Below, one piece after another: positions 35,328-45,888 of a DNA stretch of 57,280 nucleotides. The notes beneath the pieces are model-generated. The model did no database searches. It saw nothing but the letters and a program-made list of their open reading frames with translations, and was not told the origin of the DNA. Source of the stretch: Legionellales bacterium (lineage in GTDB: Bacteria > Pseudomonadota > Gammaproteobacteria > JAGOUN01). The stretch lies in NCBI GenBank assembly GCA_027486005.1, contig JAIXPZ010000002.1, forward strand, positions 1-57,280. The letters run 5' to 3'. The first letter of the stretch is position 1; each line of letters opens with the position of its first letter. The position numbers and the translations under genes are program-made.

Positions 35328-36137
35328 ATGGTTGTCACTCGTTTAAAAAAAGATATAAAAAACATATTGTGTTTTAGCCTAGTATTCCTATTATCTTCGT
35401 GTTCAGTTCCCGGAACTTATTTTTCTGAATCAGATATTCAGGATGGCTATCACGCAAACGGTAAATCTGCTTCTTTTAAGGTCAATGAAATTAATTCACA
35501 GTGGCTAGCTCAACATCAAAACGACTTACCCTATGCATATAAAATTGGGGCTTATGATATTCTCAATATTATTGTCTGGAATCATCCAGAACTAACAACA
35601 CCCACAAATCAAATCTCCACGCCAGAGGAAAATGGTATTTTAGTTGATGAACAGGGCTATATATTTTTTCCTTTTGCCGGAAAATTAAAAGTAGAAGGTT
35701 TATCTCTTGATGAAGCACGTGTTGCGCTCGAAGATAAACTGAAAGAATACATTCGTGACCCTCAGTTAAGCGTTCGAGTGGCTACATTCAGAAGTCAGTT
35801 AGTGCAAGTTATTGGAGAGGTAAATAAACCGGGCTTAGTACCGATAACGGACAGACCCTTATCCATAATGGAAGCTATTGATAGTGTGGGCGGGGTGAAC
35901 TCTATTACAGCTAACACAAGCGAAATTTTTGTGTTATATGAAAAATCTGGAGAAATCTATATTCATTGGTTTGATGCACAAAAACCAGCCTCTGTCATTG
36001 CGGCAAACAAGTTTTTTTTACAAAACAATGTAATTATTTATGTGCCTCCTGCTGGTATATCTGCATGGAATAGAGTGGTCAGCCAAATTATTCCTTCACT
36101 TTCTGGAAGCGGCACCGTTAATAATGTCGTAGGATAA
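35328..36137 (+). CDS. wza: Outer-membrane polysaccharide export lipoprotein (Wza)
   Basis: A 269-aa polysaccharide export protein. A signal peptide ends in the lipobox LLSSC (Cys about residue 25). The Poly_export domain follows (YKIGAYDILNIIVWNHPELT, VDEQGYIFFPFAGKLKVEGLSLDEA), then SLBB (VIGEVNKPGLVPITDRPLSIMEAI). It is shorter than E. coli Wza (about 380 aa), as in many Gammaproteobacteria with one SLBB fewer. It forms the outer-membrane channel working with Wzc, encoded 27 bp downstream. An AAGGGA ribosome site precedes the ATG. Confidence 0.93.
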   Translation: MVVTRLKKDIKNILCFSLVFLLSSCSVPGTYFSESDIQDGYHANGKSASFKVNEINSQWLAQHQNDLPYAYKIGAYDILNIIVWNHPELTTPTNQISTPEENGILVDEQGYIFFPFAGKLKVEGLSLDEARVALEDKLKEYIRDPQLSVRVATFRSQLVQVIGEVNKPGLVPITDRPLSIMEAIDSVGGVNSITANTSEIFVLYEKSGEIYIHWFDAQKPASVIAANKFFLQNNVIIYVPPAGISAWNRVVSQIIPSLSGSGTVNNVVG

Positions 36138-36164
36138 TAAATTTATTTCAAAAGGGACAATTTT

Positions 36165-38378
<2,214 letters not shown>

Positions 38379-38439
38379 CATCCCAAATTCATCAGGGATG
38401 CCGCATTAAAATTTTGTATTCTTGATTTTTTTGGGTCGC

Positions 38440-38565
38440 GAATTCAAATACGAAGTGCAATTGATGAATAATTAGTGGTCAAATGCAGTATACTGCTGGC
38501 CACTTTGACGGACATCAAGGATGCCAATGAATTATACGCATTTGACTGAAGACGAAAGATATCAA
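38440..38565 (+). mobile_element. IS30-family element, left-end fragment
   Basis: An ATG at 38527 starts MNYTHLTEDERYQ, the characteristic N-terminus of IS30-family transposases. The match ends after 13 codons and a stop follows at once. The upstream sequence from about 38440 is the likely left end. The rest of the element is gone; group II intron sequence begins immediately after. Confidence 0.6.
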
Positions 38566-38582
38566 CCCCTAAATGCAAAAAA

Positions 38583-38840
38583 TTGAAAATATTTTTTTAC
38601 CCAAGCTTGCCGCAAGGTCACGTTAAGAAAATTGTTGTGGGCTGGATAAATTATCATGCCATCTCCGACAATCAACGAAGAGTGAAATCATTTATTTTAC
38701 TAAGTGAGCGATCTCTCTTTCGCTGGATAAATCGCAAAGGTGGGCAACGTAAAATGAATTGGACGACGTTCGGAAAACTACTCAAAGAAATGAAATATCC
38801 GCGTAATTTTAAGACAACATCGATGTTCGCCGTCCGCTGA
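38583..38840 (+). pseudogene. Group II intron reverse transcriptase/maturase, C-terminal fragment
   Basis: The translated fragment (VGWINYHAISDNQRRVKSFI, SLFRWINRKGGQRKMNWTTF) matches the maturase X-domain end of group II intron proteins, which typically read RGYxNYYAVxGN...FKWLNRRSQRKSFNWExF. About 85 codons survive; the reverse transcriptase domain is missing. Intron domain V lies 19 bp after the stop, as in intact introns. Confidence 0.82.
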
Positions 38841-38858
38841 ATAATTTAGCGCTCTCGG

Positions 38859-38934
38859 GAGCCGGATGCGGGAAATCTGCACGTACGGTTCTGAGAAAGG
38901 GGCGATCGGAGTAATTCGGTCGCTCTACTTCAAC
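38859..38934 (+). ncRNA. Group II intron domains V and VI (3' end of a truncated intron)
   Basis: Domain V is visible at 38859-38892: GAGCCGG...GAAA...TACGGTTC. It has the AGC catalytic triad, a GAAA tetraloop and a closing helix between GAGCCG and CGGTTC. Domain VI follows (GCGATCG/CGGTCGC helix, 38902-38922) with a bulged-A branch region and a likely 3' splice end near CTACTTCAAC (38934). Domains I-IV are absent, so it cannot splice in cis. Confidence 0.8.
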
Positions 38935-38952
38935 CCTGTAATTGTATATAAA

Positions 38953-38984
38953 CCTAATGTCGCAAGTTCATTGGCGAATGGTAT
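38953..38984. repeat. Dispersed repeat downstream of parB, copy 2
   Basis: CTAATGTCGCAAGTTCATTG followed by a short diverged spacer and TGGTATA; partner of 13395-13426. It lies 13 bp past the parB stop in the same relative orientation as the rmlB copy. Confidence 0.55.
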
Positions 38985-38997
38985 AGATAAATTTTGG

Positions 38998-39891
38998 CTA
39001 TTGAATACGCTGACAAATGGCCGCAAGCGCCTCCGCAGAAGCATAGTGAACCACCAGCTTGCCTTTGCCTTTGGCATTTTGTTGAATGGTCACCTTTGAT
39101 CCCAAAGCGGTAGAAAGTTGTTTTTGCAATTGGGTTATTTCCGCCTGTAATTTAGCCGGAGCTGCGCCAATCTGCGCTCTTCCTTCGCTCAAATTCTGCA
39201 ATTGTTTGATATAACGTTCCGTCTCACGAACAGATAAACCTTTTTCAACAATATGTTCTGCGGCGCGTAATTGTTGAACTTCAGGCAACGCCAGCAACGT
39301 TCGTGCGTGGCCCATTTCCAAATCGCCACACTGTAAATACCGTTGAATTGAAGCGGGTAAATTTAACAATCGTAAAAGATTGGATACTGCCGTGCGTGAT
39401 CGACCTACCGCTTCAGCGATTTCTTGATGGGTTAACGAAAACTCTTGCACCAAACGCTGCAATCCAAACGCTTCATCGATGGCATTAAGATTCTCGCGTT
39501 GAATATTTTCGATCAAACCAATCGCCATAGCAGCATCATCAGGAATTTCTTTGATAATCACTGGCACTTCGGCTAATTCGGCTTTTTGCGCTGCGCGCCA
39601 ACGTCGTTCACCGGCGATAATTTCAAATTGGCCGCTCGCTAGTTTACGCACAAGAATCGGCTGAAGGACGCCTTGCGCTTTAATAGAAACTGCTAATTCA
39701 TTCAGCGCTTCTTCATCCATTTCGCGACGTGGTTGATATTGTCCTCGGATCAATTGTGTAATGGGCAAATTGACCATGGATCCCGATAAAGATAGATTTT
39801 CACCGACAACCTCCGTCGATGAAGTACTCGCGCGTAATTCCACCGGAGAAAGTATGGCATTTAACGACCGACCCAACCCACGTTTTTTCAT
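38998..39891 (-). CDS. parB: Chromosome partitioning protein ParB
   Basis: A 297-aa ParB of chromosomal type. It starts KKRGLGRSLNAIL, then has the ParB/Srx CTPase domain (QLIRGQYQPRREMDEEAL, GVLQPILVR, EIIAGERRWRAAQ, ENIQRENLNAIDEA). A helix-turn-helix parS-binding domain follows (LTHQEIAEAVGRSRTAVSNLLRLL) and a C-terminal dimer domain. parA normally precedes parB, but here dacB does, 12 bp upstream on the same strand. I saw no parS consensus (TGTTTCACGTGAAACA) in the window. Confidence 0.95.
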   Translation of the reverse strand: MKKRGLGRSLNAILSPVELRASTSSTEVVGENLSLSGSMVNLPITQLIRGQYQPRREMDEEALNELAVSIKAQGVLQPILVRKLASGQFEIIAGERRWRAAQKAELAEVPVIIKEIPDDAAMAIGLIENIQRENLNAIDEAFGLQRLVQEFSLTHQEIAEAVGRSRTAVSNLLRLLNLPASIQRYLQCGDLEMGHARTLLALPEVQQLRAAEHIVEKGLSVRETERYIKQLQNLSEGRAQIGAAPAKLQAEITQLQKQLSTALGSKVTIQQNAKGKGKLVVHYASAEALAAICQRIQ

Positions 39892-39903
39892 TAAATTCTC
39901 ACC

Positions 39904-41340
39904 TTATGTCTTTTTTTTATCAGGATGCGCATGACTTACCGAAGGCAGCACGCTTAACACCCAGGCATCGACTTGATTGGCATCGCCGCGTTCCAGCGGT
40001 GTCATGCCATTAACAAAAATACTAAATGCCCAGAGTGTGTGATATTTTATCACATATCCCGAAAGAGCGGAAACATCTCGCCATGTTCCTGTTTTTGCAT
40101 GAATAACACTAGGATATTCTCTTAAACGGCCCACCAGGGTTCCGTCTGCTCCATTTATTGGCAACGCAGGAATAATCACCTTGGCCAATGATGGCGTTTT
40201 TTGAATATACACTAATAAACGCATCATTTGCTCAGGAGTAATTGCGTCATAATAAGATTCACCTGAACCATCAAATATAAACATCGATTTAGGGTCAATA
40301 TTTAGCGCGGCACCTAATACTATTTTTTCTGCATTAATTCCACGCTCCCATGTACCTTGCGCATGATAATAATAACCGCCCATCGTTTTGAATAAGGCAT
40401 TGGCGATCAAATCGTCTGAGTATTTCATCATCACACGAATGAGTGCTGACAAAGGCAAAGAACTATGGGTCGCGATGGGCGCGCTGGATGGTTTTTTGCC
40501 CCCGCTCAGCAATATACGACCATCTAAAACAATCCCTTGTTTTTTAAGCTGCTCTTTAATAAGCGCCTGCGCGTAAAGTGCCGCATCAGGAATAGCGACT
40601 CGCATGCGCTCAGAATGCTTACCATTAGGTGCTAAACAACCAGAAAGCGTGTATTGATTGTCATGATGATCAAACATCAGCTTACAACTCGCGTCATCTT
40701 TTGTCATTGCTTGGTTAATAATGCAGGGCTCACCAGTGGCTCGCTGTGAACATTGCACAGAAGGTGGAACATCCAATGGATGATTGTTTTTAGTGGTAAA
40801 CACATGAAATAAAAAACAGTTTTGATCAATATTAAGCGTATTCGTCGGTCCAGAATAACAAATATGTAATTGATCCCACGGCCAGCCATCGGCATAAGGT
40901 CTATCGTCTAATGTATCCGTAACAAATAAAATATTGCCATGGATACGACTAACGCCCTTCGTCTTCAGGGACTGCAATAAAGTAGCAAGATCCTGTTGCT
41001 TTAACATAGGATCACCGGAAAATACCAGCGTCACATCATCCGTTAAAGTTTGTGCGTGAATTTTTTTAGGATCAAAGTAAATCTGTGTTTTGTAAGAAAA
41101 ATCAGGGCCTAAAATCATTAACGCCGCAGCAGCTGTAAACATTTTTAAATTACTCGCAGGAGTGAAATAATGCGTACTTTCTTTTTCAGCAAGCACCTTT
41201 CCTGTCGTCAAGTCTTTAAGTAAATATCCTTCTGAAGCGACAGAATTTGACGCCTGTGAAGCCGGTGTGAAAAAAATGACAACAAATAAAAAAACAGCCC
41301 AAAAGATCGAGGAGGATAAAAATAAATGGCGTACTTTCAT
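39904..41340 (-). CDS. dacB: D-alanyl-D-alanine carboxypeptidase/endopeptidase (PBP4 type)
   Basis: A periplasmic class C low-molecular-weight penicillin-binding protein. I chose the ATG at 41340 (MKVRHLFLS; 478 aa) over one at 41385 because it has an AAAGGA site 7 bp upstream and gives a clean signal peptide ending near SQAS. The active-site motifs are SxxK in TPASNLKMF, SxN in MKYSDDLIAN and KTG in HAKTGTW. Family members trim peptide crosslinks in the wall. It is cotranscribed with parB (12-bp gap), an unusual pairing. Confidence 0.93.
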   Translation of the reverse strand: MKVRHLFLSSSIFWAVFLFVVIFFTPASQASNSVASEGYLLKDLTTGKVLAEKESTHYFTPASNLKMFTAAAALMILGPDFSYKTQIYFDPKKIHAQTLTDDVTLVFSGDPMLKQQDLATLLQSLKTKGVSRIHGNILFVTDTLDDRPYADGWPWDQLHICYSGPTNTLNIDQNCFLFHVFTTKNNHPLDVPPSVQCSQRATGEPCIINQAMTKDDASCKLMFDHHDNQYTLSGCLAPNGKHSERMRVAIPDAALYAQALIKEQLKKQGIVLDGRILLSGGKKPSSAPIATHSSLPLSALIRVMMKYSDDLIANALFKTMGGYYYHAQGTWERGINAEKIVLGAALNIDPKSMFIFDGSGESYYDAITPEQMMRLLVYIQKTPSLAKVIIPALPINGADGTLVGRLREYPSVIHAKTGTWRDVSALSGYVIKYHTLWAFSIFVNGMTPLERGDANQVDAWVLSVLPSVSHAHPDKKKT

Positions 41341-41407
41341 CACGTCATCCTTTGATGATACAATTAACGCGCGTATGGTAATCAATCAACCTTCATAACA
41401 CAACTCA

Positions 41408-42598
41408 TTACAAGCGACGTTTATCATCACTTAATTGAAATCCTTGCAAGGTGATCTCAAGATTCTTCTGCAACGCAATCACTTTAAATAATTCACCCAT
41501 CTCGGACGGTAGCAATAACTTCTTTAGTGATTGCGCATGTTTATAATTCTGCTGCATGTCTAGCGCTGCGGCATCAGTATTGGAAAGAACACCTAATGAC
41601 ATCAAAAAATTAGCTTGATTCGTATAAGCCATGATCTTGAATCCTGCTTCAAAGGCTGCCTTTGCTACCGCAGTAAAATCAACGTGCGCAGTAATATCCT
41701 GTAAGCCTACATAAAGAAATGGATCTGTATGCGCATAATGACGATAATGACACATCAATGTCCCCTGGTCTCTGTCAGGATGATAATATTCTCTTTCTGG
41801 AAACCCGTAATCAACGAGCAAAACAACGCCGCGCTTCATTGAAGAATATAATGCTGCTAACCAAGGTTTAATCGCCAAACAAATTTCTGAAGAATAGCCT
41901 TCTATAAGAAGGTTTTCTTTCATTTCACCACTGTCAGCGCAGTGCAAGCTGGGACCCAGTCTTTCCTGAATAGCCGCTTGTGCTGGCGTGCCATTCTTTG
42001 CTTGCCATATAAACCCACCCCCATCAACCACAACCCCATTTTCAACTATCTTCCCATTTTGTATCTCAAAACAATGCACCGGCATAGCATCTAACACCTC
42101 ATTCGCTAACACCACTCCTTCAAAATTTTTTGGCAACTCTTTTAACCATAACACCGAAGAAAGTAAGTGCGGGCACTTTTCTTGTAACGTTTGTTGCTGG
42201 CGTTCTTGAAGGTCCGGGCTTACCTCTAAAATAAGATAGGCTTGAGGAAGAGATCGGGCCCTTTCTAAACTTAATAAAATATCTGCTGCCATAACACCCG
42301 AGCCAGCGCCGAATTCCAAGATAGAAGGCGCGTCTAATTCACCAAAAATCTGCTGACACTGTAACGCAAGACATTCACTAAACGACGAAGAAATCTCCGG
42401 AGCTGTCACAAAATCACCCTTCGCTCCTAATTTGCGGCTTCCAGAGACGTAATAACCTAACTCAGGCTCATATAAAGCGCGATGCATAAATTCAGCAAAA
42501 CTTATCCAGCTTTGCTGCTGCACGTGCTGTTTTAAGCGTTCAGTCAAACGCTCACTATGCGCCTGCGCTTCGAGAGACGGCGATGGTAAAAAAGACAT
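41408..42598 (-). CDS. SAM-dependent methyltransferase of the MidA/NDUFAF7 family
   Basis: A 396-aa protein. N-terminal motifs are ISFAEFMHRALYEPELGYYV and GDFVTAPEISSSFSECLA, then the SAM site ILEFGAGSGVMAADIL near 98, LANEVLDAMPVHCFE near 165 and the family-specific DYGFPEREYYHPDRDQGTLMCHYRH near 268. Eukaryotic NDUFAF7 methylates an arginine of complex I; the bacterial role is not settled. A dispersed repeat is inserted in frame around residues 210-223, in a variable loop just before GYSSEI. Confidence 0.92.
   Translation of the reverse strand: MSFLPSPSLEAQAHSERLTERLKQHVQQQSWISFAEFMHRALYEPELGYYVSGSRKLGAKGDFVTAPEISSSFSECLALQCQQIFGELDAPSILEFGAGSGVMAADILLSLERARSLPQAYLILEVSPDLQERQQQTLQEKCPHLLSSVLWLKELPKNFEGVVLANEVLDAMPVHCFEIQNGKIVENGVVVDGGGFIWQAKNGTPAQAAIQERLGPSLHCADSGEMKENLLIEGYSSEICLAIKPWLAALYSSMKRGVVLLVDYGFPEREYYHPDRDQGTLMCHYRHYAHTDPFLYVGLQDITAHVDFTAVAKAAFEAGFKIMAYTNQANFLMSLGVLSNTDAAALDMQQNYKHAQSLKKLLLPSEMGELFKVIALQKNLEITLQGFQLSDDKRRL
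41930..41961. repeat. Dispersed repeat, copy 2, in frame inside the MidA-family gene
   Basis: ACTGTCA, a GC-rich palindrome and AGCTGGGACCCAGTC match the intergenic copy at 8767-8798 closely. On the minus strand it is translated as roughly RLGPSLHCADSG. The reading frame continues on both sides. Confidence 0.6.
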
Positions 42599-42726
42599 TG
42601 ATCACTTATTGAGTCATAACAAAAGTACGTTAGCGTAGCACAGTATGTTGCCTTATAAACATTACAGTTATTTTTTTTCCATATTTTTATATTGCTTTTT
42701 GTTGTGCTTTAATTTATCATAAAGGT

Positions 42727-43008
42727 ATGAAGAAGAGCAATTTTGAATGGGATGAGGCCAAGAATCAGGTTAACCGTGAGAAACATGGCGTGTCGTTCTA
42801 TGAGGCGCAAAAGGTTTTTTTAGATAAAAATCGTGTTATCGCACAAGATTTAGAGCACAGCGAGGGCGAGAATCGCTACTATTGCTTTGGCGAAGTCGAT
42901 GGTGGAATTATGACAGTTCGATTCACTTACAGAGCTAGCAAAATTCGTATTATTCGCGCCGGTTATTGGCGAAAAGGAAAAAAAATTTATGAAAACGAAA
43001 AAAATTAA
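42727..43008 (+). CDS. brnT: BrnT toxin (ribonuclease)
   Basis: A 93-aa BrnT-family protein: FEWDEAKNQVNREKHGVSFYEAQKVF at the N-terminus and VRFTYRASKIRIIRAGYWRKGKKIYE at the C-terminus are the standard BrnT signatures. It is a RelE-fold RNase kept inactive by BrnA, whose gene overlaps its end by 20 bp. An AAAGG site lies very close to the ATG. It sits between midA (divergent) and pcnB. Confidence 0.9.
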   Translation: MKKSNFEWDEAKNQVNREKHGVSFYEAQKVFLDKNRVIAQDLEHSEGENRYYCFGEVDGGIMTVRFTYRASKIRIIRAGYWRKGKKIYENEKN

Positions 43009-43222
43009 ATATACAAATGCCTCTATTGGTCGGGTCGAGATTATAAAGGACTTTTTACCTCCTCCGGAAACGTTAGTGCTTGCTGATGAGACCGTCAAAA
43101 TCACGCTATCCTTAACAAAAGATAGCTTAGAATATTTTAAAAAGGAAGCAAAAATACGCCACACTCCCTATCAAAAGATGATTCGGATTTTACTAGATCG
43201 TTATGTTGAGCATTACGGTTAG
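42989..43222 (+). CDS. brnA: BrnA-like antitoxin
   Basis: A 77-aa protein with a toxin-binding N-terminal stretch (LPPPETLVLADE) and a C-terminal ribbon-helix-helix (VKITLSLTKDSLEYFKKEAKIRHTPYQ). It overlaps brnT by 20 bp, as in toxin-first brnTA operons, and should repress the operon. It is shorter than many BrnA proteins. Confidence 0.82.
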   Translation: MKTKKIKYTNASIGRVEIIKDFLPPPETLVLADETVKITLSLTKDSLEYFKKEAKIRHTPYQKMIRILLDRYVEHYG

Positions 43223-43265
43223 GTCGTATATCTATTTTACTTATTAATTTCAAAGGAGCCTAATC

Positions 43266-44594
43266 ATTAAAGCGTTTTTTGCTAAACTTCTGTTTAAGAG
43301 AAAAAAAGCAGCCACCAGCAACATTGATGCACGCTGCATTGTCCATCGTCCTCAGCATACTGTTTCCAGAGACAACATTAGCTCTAACGCACTCAAGGTG
43401 CTGTATCGATTAAAGTCTGCTGGTTTTCAAGCGTATATTGTCGGCGGCGGTGTTCGCGATTTATTGCTAAACATTATTCCCAAGGATTTTGATATCGTCA
43501 CCGATGCCCGCCCTAATCAAGTAAAAGATTTATTTACGAATTGTCGCTTAATTGGAAGAAGATTCCGTCTTGCGCACGTACATTTTGGCCGTGATATTAT
43601 TGAAGTGGCTACTTTTCGTGGCGCTGACAGCGATGAGGGCACACAAGAATTGCATCACAGCGGAATGATTAAGCGAGACAATACTTACGGCACACTTGAA
43701 GAAGATATTTGGCGTCGTGATATCACCATCAACGCTCTGTATTACAATATTGCTGATTTTTCTATTATTGATGCGGTTGGTGGGATGGATGACATTAAAA
43801 ATAAAATCATTCGCGTCATTGGGGAACCAAAACTTCGATATCGCGAAGATCCTGTGCGGATGTTACGAGTCGTCCGCCTTGCTGCAAAACTCAATTTCAC
43901 AATAGAGAAAAATTCTTTAGCGCCGATTAAAAAAATGGCGCCTATATTAGCAGATATTTCTCATGCGCGCTTGTTTGATGAAATGTATAAATTATTTCAT
44001 ACTGGCGCAGCACTGAAAACATTTCACCTCTTATATCAACGACATCTTTTTCATGTTCTTTTTCCACAAACAGCAGCGATGATGGAAAAAAATAGTCAAA
44101 TAAAATCTTTTATTGAATGCGCTTGTCGTAATACCGATGCGCGTGTCTTGCACAATAAAAAAGTGACTCCCGCTTTTTTATTAGCTATTTTCTTATGGCA
44201 TGTTTATAAAGATAAGTCTCTGGAATTAAGCGATGAAATGCCAAAAGCGCAAGCAAGCAATATTGCAGCATCACAAGTGATTTCCACACAAATCAAAAGC
44301 ACCGCTATTCCAAAAATATTAGTGATGGCGATTCGTGATATTTGGCATTTGCAATTTCGTTTAACGCAACCAGCGAGCCCAAAAACATTTGAGCTACTTG
44401 ATCACCCTCGATTCAGAGCCGCGTATGATTTTCTATTATTGCGCGCAGAGATCGATTCAAAATATCAAGAAAAAGCAGCATGGTGGACGCGATTACAAGC
44501 AGTCGATCCCGTGACTCAAACACAAATGCTGACGGATGAAGTTAAAAAAAATCATAAATCTAGGATGAAGAAAAGACCGAAAAAAACACTTTAA
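43266..44594 (+). CDS. pcnB: Poly(A) polymerase I, start codon AUU
   Basis: A 442-aa template-independent poly(A) polymerase that tags RNA for decay. Head-domain motifs are IVGGGVRDLLL and KDFDIVTDARP (catalytic Asp pair), RRFRLAHVHFG and RREDITINALYYNI-like sequence; the C-terminus is a basic tail (KSRMKKRPKKTL). From the first GTG (43398) the conserved N-terminal block IVHRPQHTVSRDNISSNALK would be lost. The frame is open back to a TAA at 43245, without ATG, GTG or TTG, and an ideal AAAGGAG lies 7 bp before ATT at 43266. E. coli pcnB is known to start at AUU, so I take 43266. Confidence 0.88.
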   Translation: MKAFFAKLLFKRKKAATSNIDARCIVHRPQHTVSRDNISSNALKVLYRLKSAGFQAYIVGGGVRDLLLNIIPKDFDIVTDARPNQVKDLFTNCRLIGRRFRLAHVHFGRDIIEVATFRGADSDEGTQELHHSGMIKRDNTYGTLEEDIWRRDITINALYYNIADFSIIDAVGGMDDIKNKIIRVIGEPKLRYREDPVRMLRVVRLAAKLNFTIEKNSLAPIKKMAPILADISHARLFDEMYKLFHTGAALKTFHLLYQRHLFHVLFPQTAAMMEKNSQIKSFIECACRNTDARVLHNKKVTPAFLLAIFLWHVYKDKSLELSDEMPKAQASNIAASQVISTQIKSTAIPKILVMAIRDIWHLQFRLTQPASPKTFELLDHPRFRAAYDFLLLRAEIDSKYQEKAAWWTRLQAVDPVTQTQMLTDEVKKNHKSRMKKRPKKTL

Positions 44595-45828
44595 AAAAAT
44601 CTGGGAATGTTTTGCTCACGCAACTAGCGTCATCAATAACGATACCAGGCACTTTTAATCCAATTAACGCACAAGCCATGGCGATACGATGGTCGTGATA
44701 TGTTTTTATAATCCCAGAGGACGGCGTACCAGGATAAATTGTTAATGCGGTTTCTTCTTCATCGACACAAAGATTAAGTTGACGTAAATTATTGGCCATT
44801 GCTGCAATCCTATCGGATTCTTTCATTCGCGTATTGCCAATGTTGGTAATACGCGTCGGCGAATCTGCAAAAGGCGCGATAGCGGCCAGCGTCATCATCG
44901 TGTCAGAAATATGTTGCATATCAACATCAACACCTTTCAACTGCGATGGACCAACAACAGTGATACCTTCATCATTGGATATGACATCACACCCCATTTT
45001 TTCTAATACTGCAAGAAACTCACTATCCCCTTGAATACTTGTTTCGCGCACCATACCCAATATCGTTACTTTTCCACCAGTAACCGCCGCCGCCGCAAAA
45101 AAATAAGAAGCACTTGAGAAGTCTGATTCTATCCAATAATGTCTTCCTCGATACTTTCCTCCGACCTTCACGCGCCACTGCAGGTCGTGAACTACTGTTT
45201 CGACACCGAAATCACGCATCATCGCACAGGTCATTGCCACATAAGGTTCACTAGTGAGGTTTTTAGTATTTACTATTACATCAGTTTTAAAAAGTGGTGC
45301 GCTTATTAATAAGCCTGATAAAAACTGACTACTAATATCACCCGAAATATTAATTATACCACCGAGCAAACCACCACTGTGCCTGATCACAAGCGGTAAA
45401 GATGAGGAAGAAATATCAGCACCTTGCTGACGCAGCACATGCACTAAATCACTTAAAGGACGCTCAGATAAACGCGCGCTGCCTTCAAATTGAAATTCAC
45501 CCAATTGATTCGCACACGCAACCAATAAGAAACGAGCAACAGTCCCAGCATCTCGGCAGTTAATCGTCGCGCGTGATTGAGGGAATCTCCCTGAGCACCC
45601 TTCAATTTTAACGGCACACTGATCTTCATCTATTTCAACGACAATGCCCAGCTCGCGCAATACTGCAATTAATGTCCATGTATCATCACTAAAAAGCACA
45701 TTTTTCAAAAAAGAGCCCCCCTCTGCCAAAGCAGCCAATAATAAAGCGCGATTAGTGATGCTTTTTGAGCCGGGAATGCAGACTTTTGCCTGTAGAGGTG
45801 CTATTGCACAAGGAATAGTGATTTGCAT
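44560..45828 (-). CDS. aroA: 3-phosphoshikimate 1-carboxyvinyltransferase (EPSP synthase)
   Basis: Sixth step of the shikimate pathway. About 422 aa from the ATG at 45828 (MQITIPC), chosen over 45846 because AAGGG lies 8 bp upstream. Motifs seen are VCIPGSKSITNRALLLAAL, NCRDAGTVARFLLVAC, the ISGDISSQFLSGLL block, ESDFSSASYF, RITNIGNTRMKESDRI and TYHDHRIAMACALIGL. It converges with pcnB and the coding ends overlap by 35 bp, leaving no room for a terminator. It diverges from the TraT-like lipoprotein gene. Confidence 0.95.
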   Translation of the reverse strand: MQITIPCAIAPLQAKVCIPGSKSITNRALLLAALAEGGSFLKNVLFSDDTWTLIAVLRELGIVVEIDEDQCAVKIEGCSGRFPQSRATINCRDAGTVARFLLVACANQLGEFQFEGSARLSERPLSDLVHVLRQQGADISSSSLPLVIRHSGGLLGGIINISGDISSQFLSGLLISAPLFKTDVIVNTKNLTSEPYVAMTCAMMRDFGVETVVHDLQWRVKVGGKYRGRHYWIESDFSSASYFFAAAAVTGGKVTILGMVRETSIQGDSEFLAVLEKMGCDVISNDEGITVVGPSQLKGVDVDMQHISDTMMTLAAIAPFADSPTRITNIGNTRMKESDRIAAMANNLRQLNLCVDEEETALTIYPGTPSSGIIKTYHDHRIAMACALIGLKVPGIVIDDASCVSKTFPDFFKVFFSVFSSS

Positions 45829-45888
45829 ACTTGTCACCCTTATCATGAGAATGGTATAACAGTGCTTCAGAAATTCTTGAATACTGCG

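Noticed and set aside
38379-38420. CATCCC...GGGATG hairpin after wzc as a terminator
   Set aside because: The stem is only 6 bp with a 10-nt loop and no T-run; too weak to call.
43398-44594. pcnB starting at GTG 43398
   Set aside because: This would remove a conserved N-terminal block; the ATT at 43266 with a strong ribosome site fits better.
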